Source of the DNA: Lachnospiraceae bacterium
GTDB taxonomy: Bacteria > Bacillota > Clostridia > Lachnospirales > Lachnospiraceae
DNA: 64,000 nt
Assembly (NCBI GenBank): GCA_017463255.1
Contig: JAFTPP010000028.1
Coordinates: 16,464-80,463 of the forward strand
Direction of reading: 5' to 3'
Positions 1-9,344 of this stretch are shown one piece after another; positions within the stretch are counted from its first letter, which is position 1, and each line of letters opens with the position of its first letter. The position numbers and the translations under genes were made by a program. The notes beneath the pieces are model-generated. The model searched no databases, was not told where the DNA came from, and saw nothing but the letters and a program-made list of their open reading frames with translations.

Positions 1-1141
1 TGTAATGAGCATCCATAAGATGTGTAGGAATCGGAAGATTTCCGGTCTTAGCCACCGTATCCATAGCGTCACCGATTGCATTGACACATGCATTACTCTT
101 TGGTGCTGTTGCCACATAGATGACCGCTTCCGATAAAATAATCTGAGCTTCCGGCATGCCGATTCGCTCTACTGCCAACGACGCATTTGTAGCCACCACC
201 AAAGCCTGCGGGTCTGCCATTCCCACATCCTCTGCCGCACAAATCATAATTCGCCTTGCAATAAAAGTTACACTTTCCCCTGCTGAAAGCATTTTGGCCA
301 GGTAGTAAACTGCAGCGTCCGGGTCGGATCCTCGCATACTCTTAATAAAAGCAGAGATATTATCATAATGATTATCCCCTGTTTTATCATATCGTATCAC
401 TCTTTTTTGAATACATTCTTCTGCAACCTCTGTGGTAATATGAATCTTACCATCCCCACTCCGTTCCGTGGTCATAATACCAAGCTCTAAGGCATTTAAC
501 GCATGTCTCGCATCACCCCCGCTGATATCAGCAAGAAACTCGATGGCTTCCTCATCAATTTCAGCCTTGTAAGCGCCCATACCTTTTTCACTGTCATAAA
601 CAGCCTTTTTAATCAGTTGTTTAATATCTTCTGTGGAAAGGGGCTTTAATTCAAAAATAATAGAACGGGAAATCAAAGCTCCGTTTACTTCAAAATAAGG
701 ATTTTCCGTTGTGGCTCCAATTAAGATGATGGTTCCGTCTTCCACAAAAGGAAGAAGATAATCCTGTTGACCTTTGTTAAAGCGGTGAATTTCATCGATA
801 AACAATATGGTCTTTCGTCCATACATGCCAAGCTGGTCTTTTGCCTTATCAATAACCTCTTCCATATCTTTTTTTCCGGCAACCGTGGCATTAATCTGGG
901 TAAACTCTGCCTTCGTGGTATTTGCAATTACCTTGGCAAGCGTAGTCTTACCGGTTCCCGGCGGTCCGTAAAAAATAATAGAACTCAACTTATCCGCCTG
1001 TATGGCACGATATAACAATTTATCTTTTCCGATAATATGCTGTTGACCTACCACTTCATCTAATGTGGTGGGTCTCATTCTCGCCGCAAGGGGCGATTCC
1101 TTTTCCATTGTCGTACTTCTCATGTAAGAAAATAAGTCCAT
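1..1141 (-). CDS. rarA: Replication-associated recombination protein A (AAA ATPase), C-terminus cut by window edge
   Basis: RarA/MgsA is a clamp-loader-like AAA+ ATPase that acts at stalled replication forks. About 380 residues are visible. The Walker A motif GPPGTGKT is at residues 59-66, the Walker B/DEIH motif (ILFIDEIHRF) follows at about 112-121, and there is a sensor-like GATTENPYF segment. The full family is about 430-450 residues, so roughly 60 residues lie beyond position 1. The start at 1141 (MDLFSYMRS) is preceded by an AGAGGA ribosome binding site. The gene lies 44 bases behind the DUF4445 gene on the same strand, so it is probably its operon partner. The family assignment is secure. 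Confidence 0.93.
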   Translation of the reverse strand, partial: MDLFSYMRSTTMEKESPLAARMRPTTLDEVVGQQHIIGKDKLLYRAIQADKLSSIIFYGPPGTGKTTLAKVIANTTKAEFTQINATVAGKKDMEEVIDKAKDQLGMYGRKTILFIDEIHRFNKGQQDYLLPFVEDGTIILIGATTENPYFEVNGALISRSIIFELKPLSTEDIKQLIKKAVYDSEKGMGAYKAEIDEEAIEFLADISGGDARHALNALELGIMTTERSGDGKIHITTEVAEECIQKRVIRYDKTGDNHYDNISAFIKSMRGSDPDAAVYYLAKMLSAGESVTFIARRIMICAAEDVGMADPQALVVATNASLAVERIGMPEAQIILSEAVIYVATAPKSNACVNAIGDAMDTVAKTGNLPIPTHLMDAHY

Positions 1142-1185
1142 AACATTCCTCTAATATAACATATTCTTATCGTTTCATATTTGTA

Positions 1186-2592
1186 CTAAAAATTCAGGCG
1201 GGCTACATATCTTTCATTAAATTCAGGCTGGGCGGCAAGATTGACTTCATTAGTCAAGGTGGCGATTTTTCCCACCATTTCCACGCATTTTCCTTCATTT
1301 CCAAGGCTTGCTTCCATACCGAATTTATATAGTCCTGCCAATACGGAATTTCCCACTGCCACTACTTTATGGCACAATTCTTCCGGGAATAATCCAATCC
1401 TTACAGCACTCTTCACATCCAGCCCTTTTCCGAAGCCTCCTGCCAGATATACGGTTTCAAGGCCGGTTGCTTCTATCCCTGCATTTTTTAATAATAATTC
1501 AATGCCAACCCGGATAGCTGCCTTTGCTTTTTGCATTTCCCGTACAAATTGTTGGTTTACATAACGTAAATCCTTTTCTATTCTGTCCTCATCTAACAGA
1601 CCTGTTTCATCTACAATTCCCTTATCCAACAATTCTGCCAACACCTTAATCATGTCACTTCCCACAACCTCTGCAGTCACCGCATTTTCAAATGCAGGTC
1701 CTGCCGCTGTAGCTGTGGCATACATTTTTTCACCGGCACAAAGCAAAATTTCTCCGTTGGTTCCCAAATCAATGAGCAGGCTATTGGGTTTCATCTTCAG
1801 GGCAAAAGCTCCCGATACAATATCCCCTCCTACAAAGGCTGAAATAGCAGGTAAAATAGTAAACGAATACTCTTCTATTTCTTCTTTTATCATATCCTTA
1901 TTCCACGGTGTAAATGGATATCGGGTCATTTGGTCAATAGGATATCCCATAAACAAATGAACCATGGTTGTATTTCCTGCAAGATATACCCGCTCAATCT
2001 GTTTGCCGGTTTGTTCTTCCACACTCTTTAGGGAATGAATTAACGCTTCACGGATTAATTGCTGTAACTCCTGCTTTTTCCCCTCTAGGGATGCCTGCAT
2101 CCTTGTAATCACATCAGCCCCGTAAATACGCTGGGGATTCATAAATCTTTCCGTTGCAATGATTTTTCCATTCTTTCGGTCTATCAACTGCATTACAACC
2201 GTTGTACTTCCAAGATCAACTATGGCAAAGCATCCGGGCGCAATCTTTTCTTTTGACCCAAAATCCATGGGGATATTTTGAAAAGAAGCAAGAATCGGTG
2301 CTTTATTCTCGCCAAACAAAGTCTCAATTTGAATATCTTTTAATGACTTCATGGGAATCTGACAGGCAAGCCGAATGCCCTTTCTTAACTCCTCAGGGCT
2401 TAATACTCTTCTGTCGGCCTGCGTCGGTAAAGGGGGAGCTTCCATAAAGCGCACCTTACACTTACCGCAAATACCCTTTCCGGCACAAAAGGACGCACTG
2501 TATCCATTATGACACAACACTTCTAAAAGCGTATCTTCATTACCATATTCTAATATCTGATTGTCACATACGATTTTATTCTTCACAGACAA
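1186..2592 (-). CDS. 2Fe-2S ferredoxin/ASKHA (DUF4445) corrinoid-activation-like protein
   Basis: This resembles the RACE/RamA-type reductive activators of corrinoid enzymes. The N-terminal ferredoxin domain carries Cys in a C-x5-C-x2-C pattern plus a distant Cys (CAGKGICGKC, then ACQIP). The C-terminal part has the sugar-kinase/Hsp70-like nucleotide fold, with VDLGSTT and LIDLGTNGE phosphate-binding motifs. The family uses ATP to drive low-potential electron transfer to cobalamin proteins, but no corrinoid protein or methyltransferase gene is visible here, so the target is unknown. The start is uncertain: an AAGGGA site lies 9 bases before a TTG at 2592, a GTG follows at 2586, and ATGs near 2610 lack a ribosome binding site. 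All candidate starts overlap or abut the DUF4250 gene upstream. Confidence 0.85.
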   Translation of the reverse strand: MSVKNKIVCDNQILEYGNEDTLLEVLCHNGYSASFCAGKGICGKCKVRFMEAPPLPTQADRRVLSPEELRKGIRLACQIPMKSLKDIQIETLFGENKAPILASFQNIPMDFGSKEKIAPGCFAIVDLGSTTVVMQLIDRKNGKIIATERFMNPQRIYGADVITRMQASLEGKKQELQQLIREALIHSLKSVEEQTGKQIERVYLAGNTTMVHLFMGYPIDQMTRYPFTPWNKDMIKEEIEEYSFTILPAISAFVGGDIVSGAFALKMKPNSLLIDLGTNGEILLCAGEKMYATATAAGPAFENAVTAEVVGSDMIKVLAELLDKGIVDETGLLDEDRIEKDLRYVNQQFVREMQKAKAAIRVGIELLLKNAGIEATGLETVYLAGGFGKGLDVKSAVRIGLFPEELCHKVVAVGNSVLAGLYKFGMEASLGNEGKCVEMVGKIATLTNEVNLAAQPEFNERYVARLNF

Positions 2593-2758
2593 ATTGATTA
2601 ATCCCTTCATCATATACATACTGAAGCTTTGCTAATGTAGCTTTGATAGCCTCTGCATCTTCGTCCATATCCTCTGCAAGTGCATTTAGGCTTGGATACA
2701 TATCTCTTAATTTCATATTAATAACACTTAATAACATAACCGGATCTTTTGGTAACAT
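2576..2758 (-). CDS. DUF4250 domain protein
   Basis: This is a 60-residue protein beginning MLPKDPVMLLS and matching the small DUF4250 family common in Clostridia; its function is unknown. A GGAAGGAAAGAGAG ribosome binding region precedes the ATG at 2758. Its 3' end overlaps the start region of the ferredoxin/ASKHA gene, which suggests translational coupling and a shared operon with rarA. Confidence 0.8.
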   Translation of the reverse strand: MLPKDPVMLLSVINMKLRDMYPSLNALAEDMDEDAEAIKATLAKLQYVYDEGINQFVCEE

Positions 2759-2844
2759 ACTCTCTTTCCTTCCCAATTTTGTCCTGATTCTATATGTAAA
2801 TATAACATACTTTCCCCTGAATTAAAATTTTTTTCAAAAAAGTA

Positions 2845-2894
2845 TTGACATTTCTTTCTGTCTGTTGTATCACTGTATTAAGCACTTAATACAG
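2845..2894 (+). promoter_or_regulatory. Promoter and palindromic operator for the GntR-ABC operon
   Basis: A perfect -35 box TTGACA is at 2845-2850. A -10-like TATCAC lies 17 bases further on. It runs into a perfect 22-bp palindrome at 2873-2894 (arms CTGTATTAAG and CTTAATACAG, 2-base centre). Position over the transcription start and adjacency to a GntR/YtrA gene suggest autorepression. Confidence 0.7.
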
Positions 2895-2952
2895 CAGTAC
2901 AGTTTGTATCAAGCAAGCCGTACTATATAAAAGAAGAAAGGAAGGGGAAGAA

Positions 2953-3321
2953 ATGGCATGGTCTTTGAATGCTGACCGTCCAATCTATTCACAAATCGTT
3001 GAGCGGTTGGAGACTCAGATTGTAAGCGGACAATATAAACCGGGTGATAAGTTACCAAGCGTAAGGGAACTTGCAGCCGAAGCCGGCGTAAATCCTAACA
3101 CAATGCAGAAGGCATTCGCGGATTTGGAACGAAGCGGACTGATTATTACACAAAGAACCAGCGGGCGAACCGTAACGGAGGACGTAGCAATGATACAACA
3201 GATTCAAAAATCTCTTGCTACCGAGCAGATTCTTTCGTTCTTTGAACGCATGGAGGAGCTCGGTTATGACAAAGAAAACACATTAAAGCTCATGGAGCTT
3301 ATTTCTAAGGAGGCAAAATAA
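2953..3321 (+). CDS. GntR family regulator, YtrA subfamily
   Basis: This 122-residue DNA-binding regulator has a GntR winged helix at about residues 8-75 (PIYSQIVERLETQIVSG, then LPSVRELA). It has only a short C-terminal helix in place of a large ligand-binding domain, which is typical of the YtrA subfamily. A GGAAGGGGAAGAA ribosome binding site precedes the ATG. The ABC ATPase gene starts directly after its stop codon, so it very likely controls this transporter from the palindrome upstream. Members of this subfamily often respond to envelope stress; that role is inferred from context only. Confidence 0.9.
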   Translation: MAWSLNADRPIYSQIVERLETQIVSGQYKPGDKLPSVRELAAEAGVNPNTMQKAFADLERSGLIITQRTSGRTVTEDVAMIQQIQKSLATEQILSFFERMEELGYDKENTLKLMELISKEAK

Positions 3322-4023
3322 ATGGAACCATTAGTACAGATTCAAGATTTGACTAAGAACTATTCCGGACACCCGGGTGCAGTAAGCAACCTGACGTTAG
3401 AACTTTCCAAAGGAAAAATTATCGGTCTTTTAGGGCCAAACGGAAGTGGCAAGACCACACTAATTAAGATGTTAAACGGATTGTTAGTACCCACATCCGG
3501 AAAAATCCTGATTAACGGCAAAAATCCGGGAATTGAGACTAAGGCAATGGTATCTTATTTACCGGAAAGAACCTATTTACAACAGCACTTAAGTGTTGGG
3601 GAAATCATTGATTTTTTCACTGACTTTTATGCTGATTTTAAACCGGATGTTGCATACGGAATGTTACAGAACTTAGGCATTAATCCTAAGGATAAGTTGA
3701 AAACCCTCTCAAAGGGTACCAAGGAAAAGGTACAGTTGATTTTGGTTATGAGCCGTCAGGCTGACCTTTACATCTTAGATGAGCCAATCGCAGGTGTTGA
3801 CCCTGCTGCCAGAGATTACATCTTACGCACCATTATTAACAACTATAATGAGAATGCTACCATTCTTTTATCCACCCACTTAATCTCAGATATTGAGAAT
3901 GTGTTAGATGAGGTAATCTTTATTAAAAACGGTTCTGCTATTCTTCATACCAGCGTAGATTCCATCCGCGAAGAACAGGGCAAATCCGTAGATACTTATT
4001 TTAGGGAGGTGTTCGCATGTTAA
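3322..4023 (+). CDS. ABC transporter ATP-binding protein (YtrB-like)
   Basis: This 233-residue nucleotide-binding subunit has Walker A GPNGSGKTT at 38-46, a divergent signature LSKGTKEKV at about 129-137, Walker B YILDEP at about 150-155 and the H-loop STHL. It abuts the GntR gene and overlaps the permease gene by 7 bases, giving a three-gene regulator-ATPase-permease operon. The signature lacks the usual SGG, as in many members of this exporter group. The substrate cannot be read from the sequence. Confidence 0.92.
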   Translation: MEPLVQIQDLTKNYSGHPGAVSNLTLELSKGKIIGLLGPNGSGKTTLIKMLNGLLVPTSGKILINGKNPGIETKAMVSYLPERTYLQQHLSVGEIIDFFTDFYADFKPDVAYGMLQNLGINPKDKLKTLSKGTKEKVQLILVMSRQADLYILDEPIAGVDPAARDYILRTIINNYNENATILLSTHLISDIENVLDEVIFIKNGSAILHTSVDSIREEQGKSVDTYFREVFAC

Positions 4024-4913
4024 AGAAATTAATGAAACATGACTGGATTGCACTTAGTAAAAAAATATTAGCAATTAACATCGGCTTACTTGCAGCCACT
4101 ATTTTGGGAATTATTTCTTTCCAGACTCCTCTTTGGACCAGCAATATGCCTTATTTAGATTTACTGGCAATGCTTATTTTACTTATCAACATAATTGCCT
4201 TTATCATCGCAGGGGCAGGCGTCACTATTTACTTAGCAGTATTCTTCTATAAAAATTTGTTTACGGATGAAGGATATCTGATGCACACCTTACCGGTAAA
4301 AAGCTCACAGTTAATATTATCCAAACTGTTTACCGGATTTTTAGCCCAGATTCTTACCATCATTAACATCATCGTATGTGTTTTACTGTTAGTAATGGGT
4401 GCCATTGTTGGTTTTGACGGTTTCAGTGAACTTCCTGAATTCTTCAAAGCAATCGGTAACATTTTTTCTACCATTGCAAAAGCCATGGATATGAATTTAG
4501 CATTGTTTATTATTGTATTAATTGTGTATGCCATTATAGCAGCATTGTGCAGTATCATGGTAATCTATGGTTCCCTTTGTATCGGACAGATGTTTTCAAA
4601 GAGACGTATCATGTGGTCCATTGTTTTCTACTTTGTACTCTACACAATACAGCAGGCAGTTCTTACCATAGGTCTTGCCGCATTTGCCCAACCGCAAATT
4701 GAAAAAATAGACGCTTATAGCTATCAGCTTTCCGGTTCTGTGGTCACTTCACCTTCTGTTGACCTTACAGAATTAGAGCGCCTGGCATCTGAAGGAATTC
4801 TTAATATGGTAACCCAGACACTTGCTTTTAGTGCCTTAATTACAGCCCTTGCCGCTGTTGGTCTTTTCTTCTTATCAAAGTATATGATGGATAGAAAATT
4901 GAATTTAGAATAA
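4017..4913 (+). CDS. ABC transporter permease
   Basis: This 298-residue membrane protein has about six hydrophobic segments, starting near residues 18-40, 50-80, 105-130, 160-190 and 200-225, with the last near 270-290. It overlaps the ATPase gene by 7 bases and closes the operon before a strong terminator. No sequence motif indicates a substrate. Together with the preceding ATPase it forms a small homodimer-type exporter. Confidence 0.85.
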   Translation: MLKKLMKHDWIALSKKILAINIGLLAATILGIISFQTPLWTSNMPYLDLLAMLILLINIIAFIIAGAGVTIYLAVFFYKNLFTDEGYLMHTLPVKSSQLILSKLFTGFLAQILTIINIIVCVLLLVMGAIVGFDGFSELPEFFKAIGNIFSTIAKAMDMNLALFIIVLIVYAIIAALCSIMVIYGSLCIGQMFSKRRIMWSIVFYFVLYTIQQAVLTIGLAAFAQPQIEKIDAYSYQLSGSVVTSPSVDLTELERLASEGILNMVTQTLAFSALITALAAVGLFFLSKYMMDRKLNLE

Positions 4914-4942
4914 TGAATGGATATGTGTAAATGGGAATAAAC

Positions 4943-4986
4943 AAACAGGGAAACTCACACGGTAATGAGTTTCCCTGTTTATTATT
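4943..4986. terminator. Bidirectional Rho-independent terminator
   Basis: A perfect 15-bp stem (4943-4957 with 4966-4980, arm AAACAGGGAAACTCA) has an 8-base loop and T-rich flanks on both sides. It lies between the convergent permease gene and the minus-strand ABC operon. Confidence 0.9.
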
Positions 4987-5869
4987 TTTCATTAGGATTT
5001 TTAATAATAATCTGTCCTTCATGATATTCTAACATTACTTTATTGCCTTCAATGCCTAGCTGTTGAATCATCTCTCTTGGAATCTGCACACGGCCTGCCT
5101 TATCCATAATGACATACTCTTCCTGTGTATCCTCCAAACGCCAGTCAAGGGAAGCTTCCTTCAACCTGTCTGCATAGCTTTCCTTTAGGATTCGCTCACT
5201 ACTGATTTTACCATCACGTATAGCCACAACACGTTTTACTTTTTTGGATAAAGCAATATCATGGGTTACAATCAGAATGGTCTGTCCTGACTTATTTAAT
5301 TCGGTAAATAAGTCAAAGATATAATCAGCAGTCTTGCTGTCAACACTTCCTGTAGGCTCATCGGCAAGTAACAGCTTCGGAGAGTTTGCAAGGGCGATAG
5401 CAATGGCAATTCTTTGCTGTTCACCACCGGAAAGCATATTGAGCTTACTGTGTTTTCTGTGGCTCATGCCGACCAATTCCAAAAGCTCCAATGCCTTTTG
5501 CTTTTTCTTATGTCCGCTTGAAAGATTCATAGGGAGCATAATATTCTCTACAGCTGACAAATAAGGGAATAGGTTTCTTGCATTATTCTGCCATACAAAC
5601 CCAACCGTATCTCTTTTATATAAGACCAGTTCCTTATCCGTCATGGTAAAAAGGTTCTTGCCACCAACTACCAAGGCTCCTGCGCTTGGTCTGTCAAGCC
5701 CGCCTATCATATTTAAAAAGGTGGACTTTCCGCTACCGCTGTTTCCGATTAAGGCAGTTAACTCCCCTTCTTCCACCGTAAGGTCAAGCCCCTGCAACGC
5801 CAGAACTTCTGTCTCTTTTGTCTTATATATTTTTACAAGGCCATCTGCCTGTATCATTGCTTCTGACAT
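4982..5869 (-). CDS. ABC exporter ATPase with C-terminal SpoVT/AbrB-like domain
   Basis: The first about 225 residues form a LolD/MacB-type ATPase: Walker A GNSGSGKST at 42-50, signature LSGGEQQR at about 146-153, Walker B LLLADEP at about 166-172. After a linker, residues about 252-291 (VIMDKAGRVQIPREMIQQLG) match the swapped-hairpin AbrB/SpoVT fold, normally a DNA-binding or dimerisation module. The GGAGAACAGGT ribosome binding site supports the start at 5869, and the gene overlaps the previous ATPase gene by 16 bases. It is the last gene of the efflux operon. The fusion is unusual. The tail may dimerise the ATPase or link it to regulation; this is inference. Confidence 0.9.
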   Translation of the reverse strand: MSEAMIQADGLVKIYKTKETEVLALQGLDLTVEEGELTALIGNSGSGKSTFLNMIGGLDRPSAGALVVGGKNLFTMTDKELVLYKRDTVGFVWQNNARNLFPYLSAVENIMLPMNLSSGHKKKQKALELLELVGMSHRKHSKLNMLSGGEQQRIAIAIALANSPKLLLADEPTGSVDSKTADYIFDLFTELNKSGQTILIVTHDIALSKKVKRVVAIRDGKISSERILKESYADRLKEASLDWRLEDTQEEYVIMDKAGRVQIPREMIQQLGIEGNKVMLEYHEGQIIIKNPNEK

Positions 5870-6534
5870 ACCTGTTCTCCATCTTTGAGTTCCACTATCA
5901 CATCGCCGGCGTCCATTAAGCCCACATCATGCGTAGTCATGATAATTGTTACATTTTCCTGTGAGGTCATCCTTTTAAACAATTCCGTTACTTCTGCTGC
6001 CATGGCACTGTCAAGCTCTGCCGTAGGTTCATCCGCAAACAGAATTCTCGGTCTGTGGGCAATGGCACGGGCAATAGCCACACGCTGTTGCTCACCACCT
6101 GATAATTCAGAAGGCATATGGGTCATACGACCTCCTAAGCCTACCATCTTAAGGCACTCTTCCACACGGGCCTTGTGATTGCCCTTAATACCTGCCATTC
6201 TTAATGCATACTCTACATTCTGATAGGCATTCATGGTTGGAATCAGGGAAACCGACTGAAATACAAAACCAAACTGTGTTCTTCTTAATTTTTCCCTTTT
6301 CCTGTCAGACATTTTTACGATATCCCTGCCGTCCATCATAATCTGACCTGTTGTGGGATAATCCAAGGCTCCGATTATATTCATTAACGTTGTCTTACCG
6401 GAACCGGATTTACCTCTTAAAATAGTAAGCTTATTTTCCGGAATCTCTAAATTAATATTTTTCAGTGCATAGAATTCTCCTCCGCTTACGGAAAACGCTC
6501 TGCTTACACCAATTATTTCTGCTATATTTTTCAT
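5854..6534 (-). CDS. ABC exporter ATPase (MacB/LolD type)
   Basis: This 226-residue ATPase has Walker A GKSGSGKTT at 41-49, Q-loop VFQSVSL, signature LSGGEQQR at 144-151, Walker B ILFADEP and the H-loop THD. Its start codon overlaps the stop codon of the large permease gene by one base (TAATG). Since a second ATPase follows in the same operon, the transporter may use an ATPase heterodimer. Confidence 0.93.
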   Translation of the reverse strand: MKNIAEIIGVSRAFSVSGGEFYALKNINLEIPENKLTILRGKSGSGKTTLMNIIGALDYPTTGQIMMDGRDIVKMSDRKREKLRRTQFGFVFQSVSLIPTMNAYQNVEYALRMAGIKGNHKARVEECLKMVGLGGRMTHMPSELSGGEQQRVAIARAIAHRPRILFADEPTAELDSAMAAEVTELFKRMTSQENVTIIMTTHDVGLMDAGDVIVELKDGEQVCQKQ

Positions 6535-9344
6535 TATTCTTCACCCAGTTTCAATGCTTTGGTTATATTCATCTTGAATACAATAATTGCAAGAACTAAC
6601 AGGCACACCGCCATGGTAATACCTACAACCGAATACAGTCTTACCATATCGGAAGTCTGTGTAATAAGTGTTAACGGCAACACCTGGTTTGTGGTAGAAT
6701 ATGCCGTCTGTAAAATCGGAACAAACAACTGATATGCAACCGTTCCGATTGCTATACCGCTTAAGATAGAATAAAAACCTGAGAATATCTGTTCATTGGT
6801 CAACATATGTAACACTTCGCCTTTATGCATACCAAAAGCTCTGAGTACACCAAACATTAACTCTCTTGAACGGATGGACATAATCCAGTAAATCAGATAT
6901 CCCACTGCACATAAAATAATCATAACGATAAAGCTCATGGTTAACACACCGTTCATTCCCTGTAACAATGGATCTTCCACAACTTTTTGCAGCTCCTCCG
7001 AGCGGTCTACATACATCTTAAGTGGAGCATCGTTTTCTTCTACCCACTCATAGAACGCATCTGTGGACTTGCCTTCCTCCATATCAATCCATACCTGATA
7101 CGGTGTAATGCCCCAGTACTGTTGTAAAGTAGATAAATGAGCCACAACCATATAATTATCATTTTTTACAATGTCACCGTTCTCATCTATGGTTACAACT
7201 TCAGGCTCATAGGTAGGCCAATAATCAAAGAATCCTACAATCAGTCCGCCGGCGCTTTCACCCGAAATATTATTAAATGTAAAATAATCACCGACAGCAT
7301 ATCCTAACTTATCCCTAAAGTTAGCTGATAAAAGAACTCCGTTTGGTGCTACGGCAAGGTCATTTAAATATTGGTAATATGGTTGCGCCAATAATTCGTC
7401 ATCCAAATGGGTTACCTGCCCAAACTCTTTGGTGTGAATTCCCAATATTTCCACTGCACTTCGTCTGTTGGAAGCACCTGCAAAATAACCTCTGGTATCT
7501 ATAAACACCTTGGTATAATTTTTAGCACCTTCCAATGTCTCAAATCTTGAATAATCCGGTTCGTAATACTGGAATTCAATGTTTGGATTCATCTTGGTTT
7601 CCATCAGGTTGTCTTCCCAGACTTCCTGCATTACAATATCTGCACCCTCCAAGTATTCGGTGTTATTTAATGTGTTTTGCAAAATAGTACGTGCAGAAAC
7701 CGCATTAAACATACCTAAGGAAACGGTTAAAATCATAAACAACATAATATACTGCTGTTTTCGTCCGTTTTTAATGGTCTCCATAAAAGAGGCATAGCTT
7801 GCCGGTCTCCATCTTTTTCTTCCGATTAAGTAAATCAATTTAACAATCAAAGGTTGCACACGCAGTAACAGCATACCGAAGCCTAAGATAAACAAAGAAG
7901 AACTTACATACAAAAGAGGATCCAATGCCTCGCCCTTGACGGCACTTTCCAATAAACTTGAGGTATGTTTTGAAAAGTTGTAATATCCGTAAACGGAAAT
8001 GCCTAAGAAAATAATATCAAGAAAACATTTTTCCCACCATGATTTTTTCTTCAGGGCCTTTTGCTGTTTTAAATTAACAATGGATACCTTACTATGCTTT
8101 AAGGCAGGAATGGTCATAATTAAAACCGACACTCCTACTGCAATAAATGCGTATACAAAAACATCCCATGTATAAGATACTGTCAATTCCCTGCGGATTC
8201 CGAATTCCAAGAAATTATCCGCAGAACCTAATATCCTGCAGAACACACTTCCTAAAGGAAGTCCCCCAAGGACACCAATTCCCGAAAGCATAATGCTTTG
8301 ATATAAATACAAGCGGAAAATCTGTCCCCTGGATGCACCACGGCTTTTCATCACTGAAATATCATTCCGCTCCATTTCATACATCTGGCATGAAATCATG
8401 AAAAGGAATGCACATAAAAGCAACATTACAGGCACTTGTAAAATAAATAACGTAGTGCTGATACGTGACTCTTTTGACGTGTAATTATTTACAACATCAA
8501 TAAAATCCAAATCAGAAATAGTACTTCTGTAAGCACTTTCTTCTAACAGGTAAGTTGCTTCCTGTTGCAAATGCACTGCCTGGGTTGCCACAATATCCTC
8601 ATATTCAAACAAGGCATAATACTTACAGGTCAGATTGTAATGTCTTGCATTATCCCCCGTAAAGCTTTCCCTAAACAAATCCTCGTCCATCATGAGAACC
8701 GTTCCCATAGCTTCCGGTCTTTCCTGCCAGTAAAAATCATTTCTGTCCGTTGCCTCATAAACACCATTGATTTTTATTTTTACCGGTGTCCCGTCAGCAT
8801 AAGTAAAATCTTCAAATTCATAACATTCCCCAACAATAACACTTAAGTTAAGTAATGTATTCTGACTGATAATAACCTCTACATAGCCATTTTCATCAAC
8901 GCCGTCTTCTGAATACATTTCACCTTCCACCATGGTAATATGTTCAGGAAGGCCGGACATATAAGAAAGTCTCATGCCTTTTGCGTCGTTATCCTCTCTG
9001 TCATGCACTGAATATGCTTCCTTGGAAACGACTGCATAATAAACAATATTCTCTTTTACGGTTAAGCCAAGTCTGTCAGAAAGACCTTCTGTAAAGTTTT
9101 CCATGTTGTTCATGGTAACTCCGCCTTCTTCTTTCTGTGACATGGTAATCATATCAATGGCAACCGGCCATTCACCGTTTAATTTTAAATAATCATCAAA
9201 TTCATCCTGAAGCATACGGTTGTAAACTGCATTCCTATACATAGGATAACTTGCTGCAGTTGCAACCAAAAGAACGCTTCCTAATAAGAGGCAAAAGAAT
9301 AACCATTTCTTATGCCACATTTTTCGAACCATTACTCCAAGCAT
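6534..9344 (-). CDS. Large FtsX/MacB-like ABC permease
   Basis: This 936-residue permease has an N-terminal membrane segment (about 13-31) followed by a large extracytoplasmic region. A first FtsX-type membrane bundle lies around residues 300-470 and a second extracellular domain around 560-770. A final FtsX bundle follows near 790-930. The layout is that of two-unit exporters that move substrates from the membrane or cell surface outward. It overlaps the upstream adaptor gene by 13 bases, so translation is coupled. Candidate cargo includes peptides or lipids; nothing in the sequence decides this. Confidence 0.88.
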   Translation of the reverse strand: MLGVMVRKMWHKKWLFFCLLLGSVLLVATAASYPMYRNAVYNRMLQDEFDDYLKLNGEWPVAIDMITMSQKEEGGVTMNNMENFTEGLSDRLGLTVKENIVYYAVVSKEAYSVHDREDNDAKGMRLSYMSGLPEHITMVEGEMYSEDGVDENGYVEVIISQNTLLNLSVIVGECYEFEDFTYADGTPVKIKINGVYEATDRNDFYWQERPEAMGTVLMMDEDLFRESFTGDNARHYNLTCKYYALFEYEDIVATQAVHLQQEATYLLEESAYRSTISDLDFIDVVNNYTSKESRISTTLFILQVPVMLLLCAFLFMISCQMYEMERNDISVMKSRGASRGQIFRLYLYQSIMLSGIGVLGGLPLGSVFCRILGSADNFLEFGIRRELTVSYTWDVFVYAFIAVGVSVLIMTIPALKHSKVSIVNLKQQKALKKKSWWEKCFLDIIFLGISVYGYYNFSKHTSSLLESAVKGEALDPLLYVSSSLFILGFGMLLLRVQPLIVKLIYLIGRKRWRPASYASFMETIKNGRKQQYIMLFMILTVSLGMFNAVSARTILQNTLNNTEYLEGADIVMQEVWEDNLMETKMNPNIEFQYYEPDYSRFETLEGAKNYTKVFIDTRGYFAGASNRRSAVEILGIHTKEFGQVTHLDDELLAQPYYQYLNDLAVAPNGVLLSANFRDKLGYAVGDYFTFNNISGESAGGLIVGFFDYWPTYEPEVVTIDENGDIVKNDNYMVVAHLSTLQQYWGITPYQVWIDMEEGKSTDAFYEWVEENDAPLKMYVDRSEELQKVVEDPLLQGMNGVLTMSFIVMIILCAVGYLIYWIMSIRSRELMFGVLRAFGMHKGEVLHMLTNEQIFSGFYSILSGIAIGTVAYQLFVPILQTAYSTTNQVLPLTLITQTSDMVRLYSVVGITMAVCLLVLAIIVFKMNITKALKLGEE

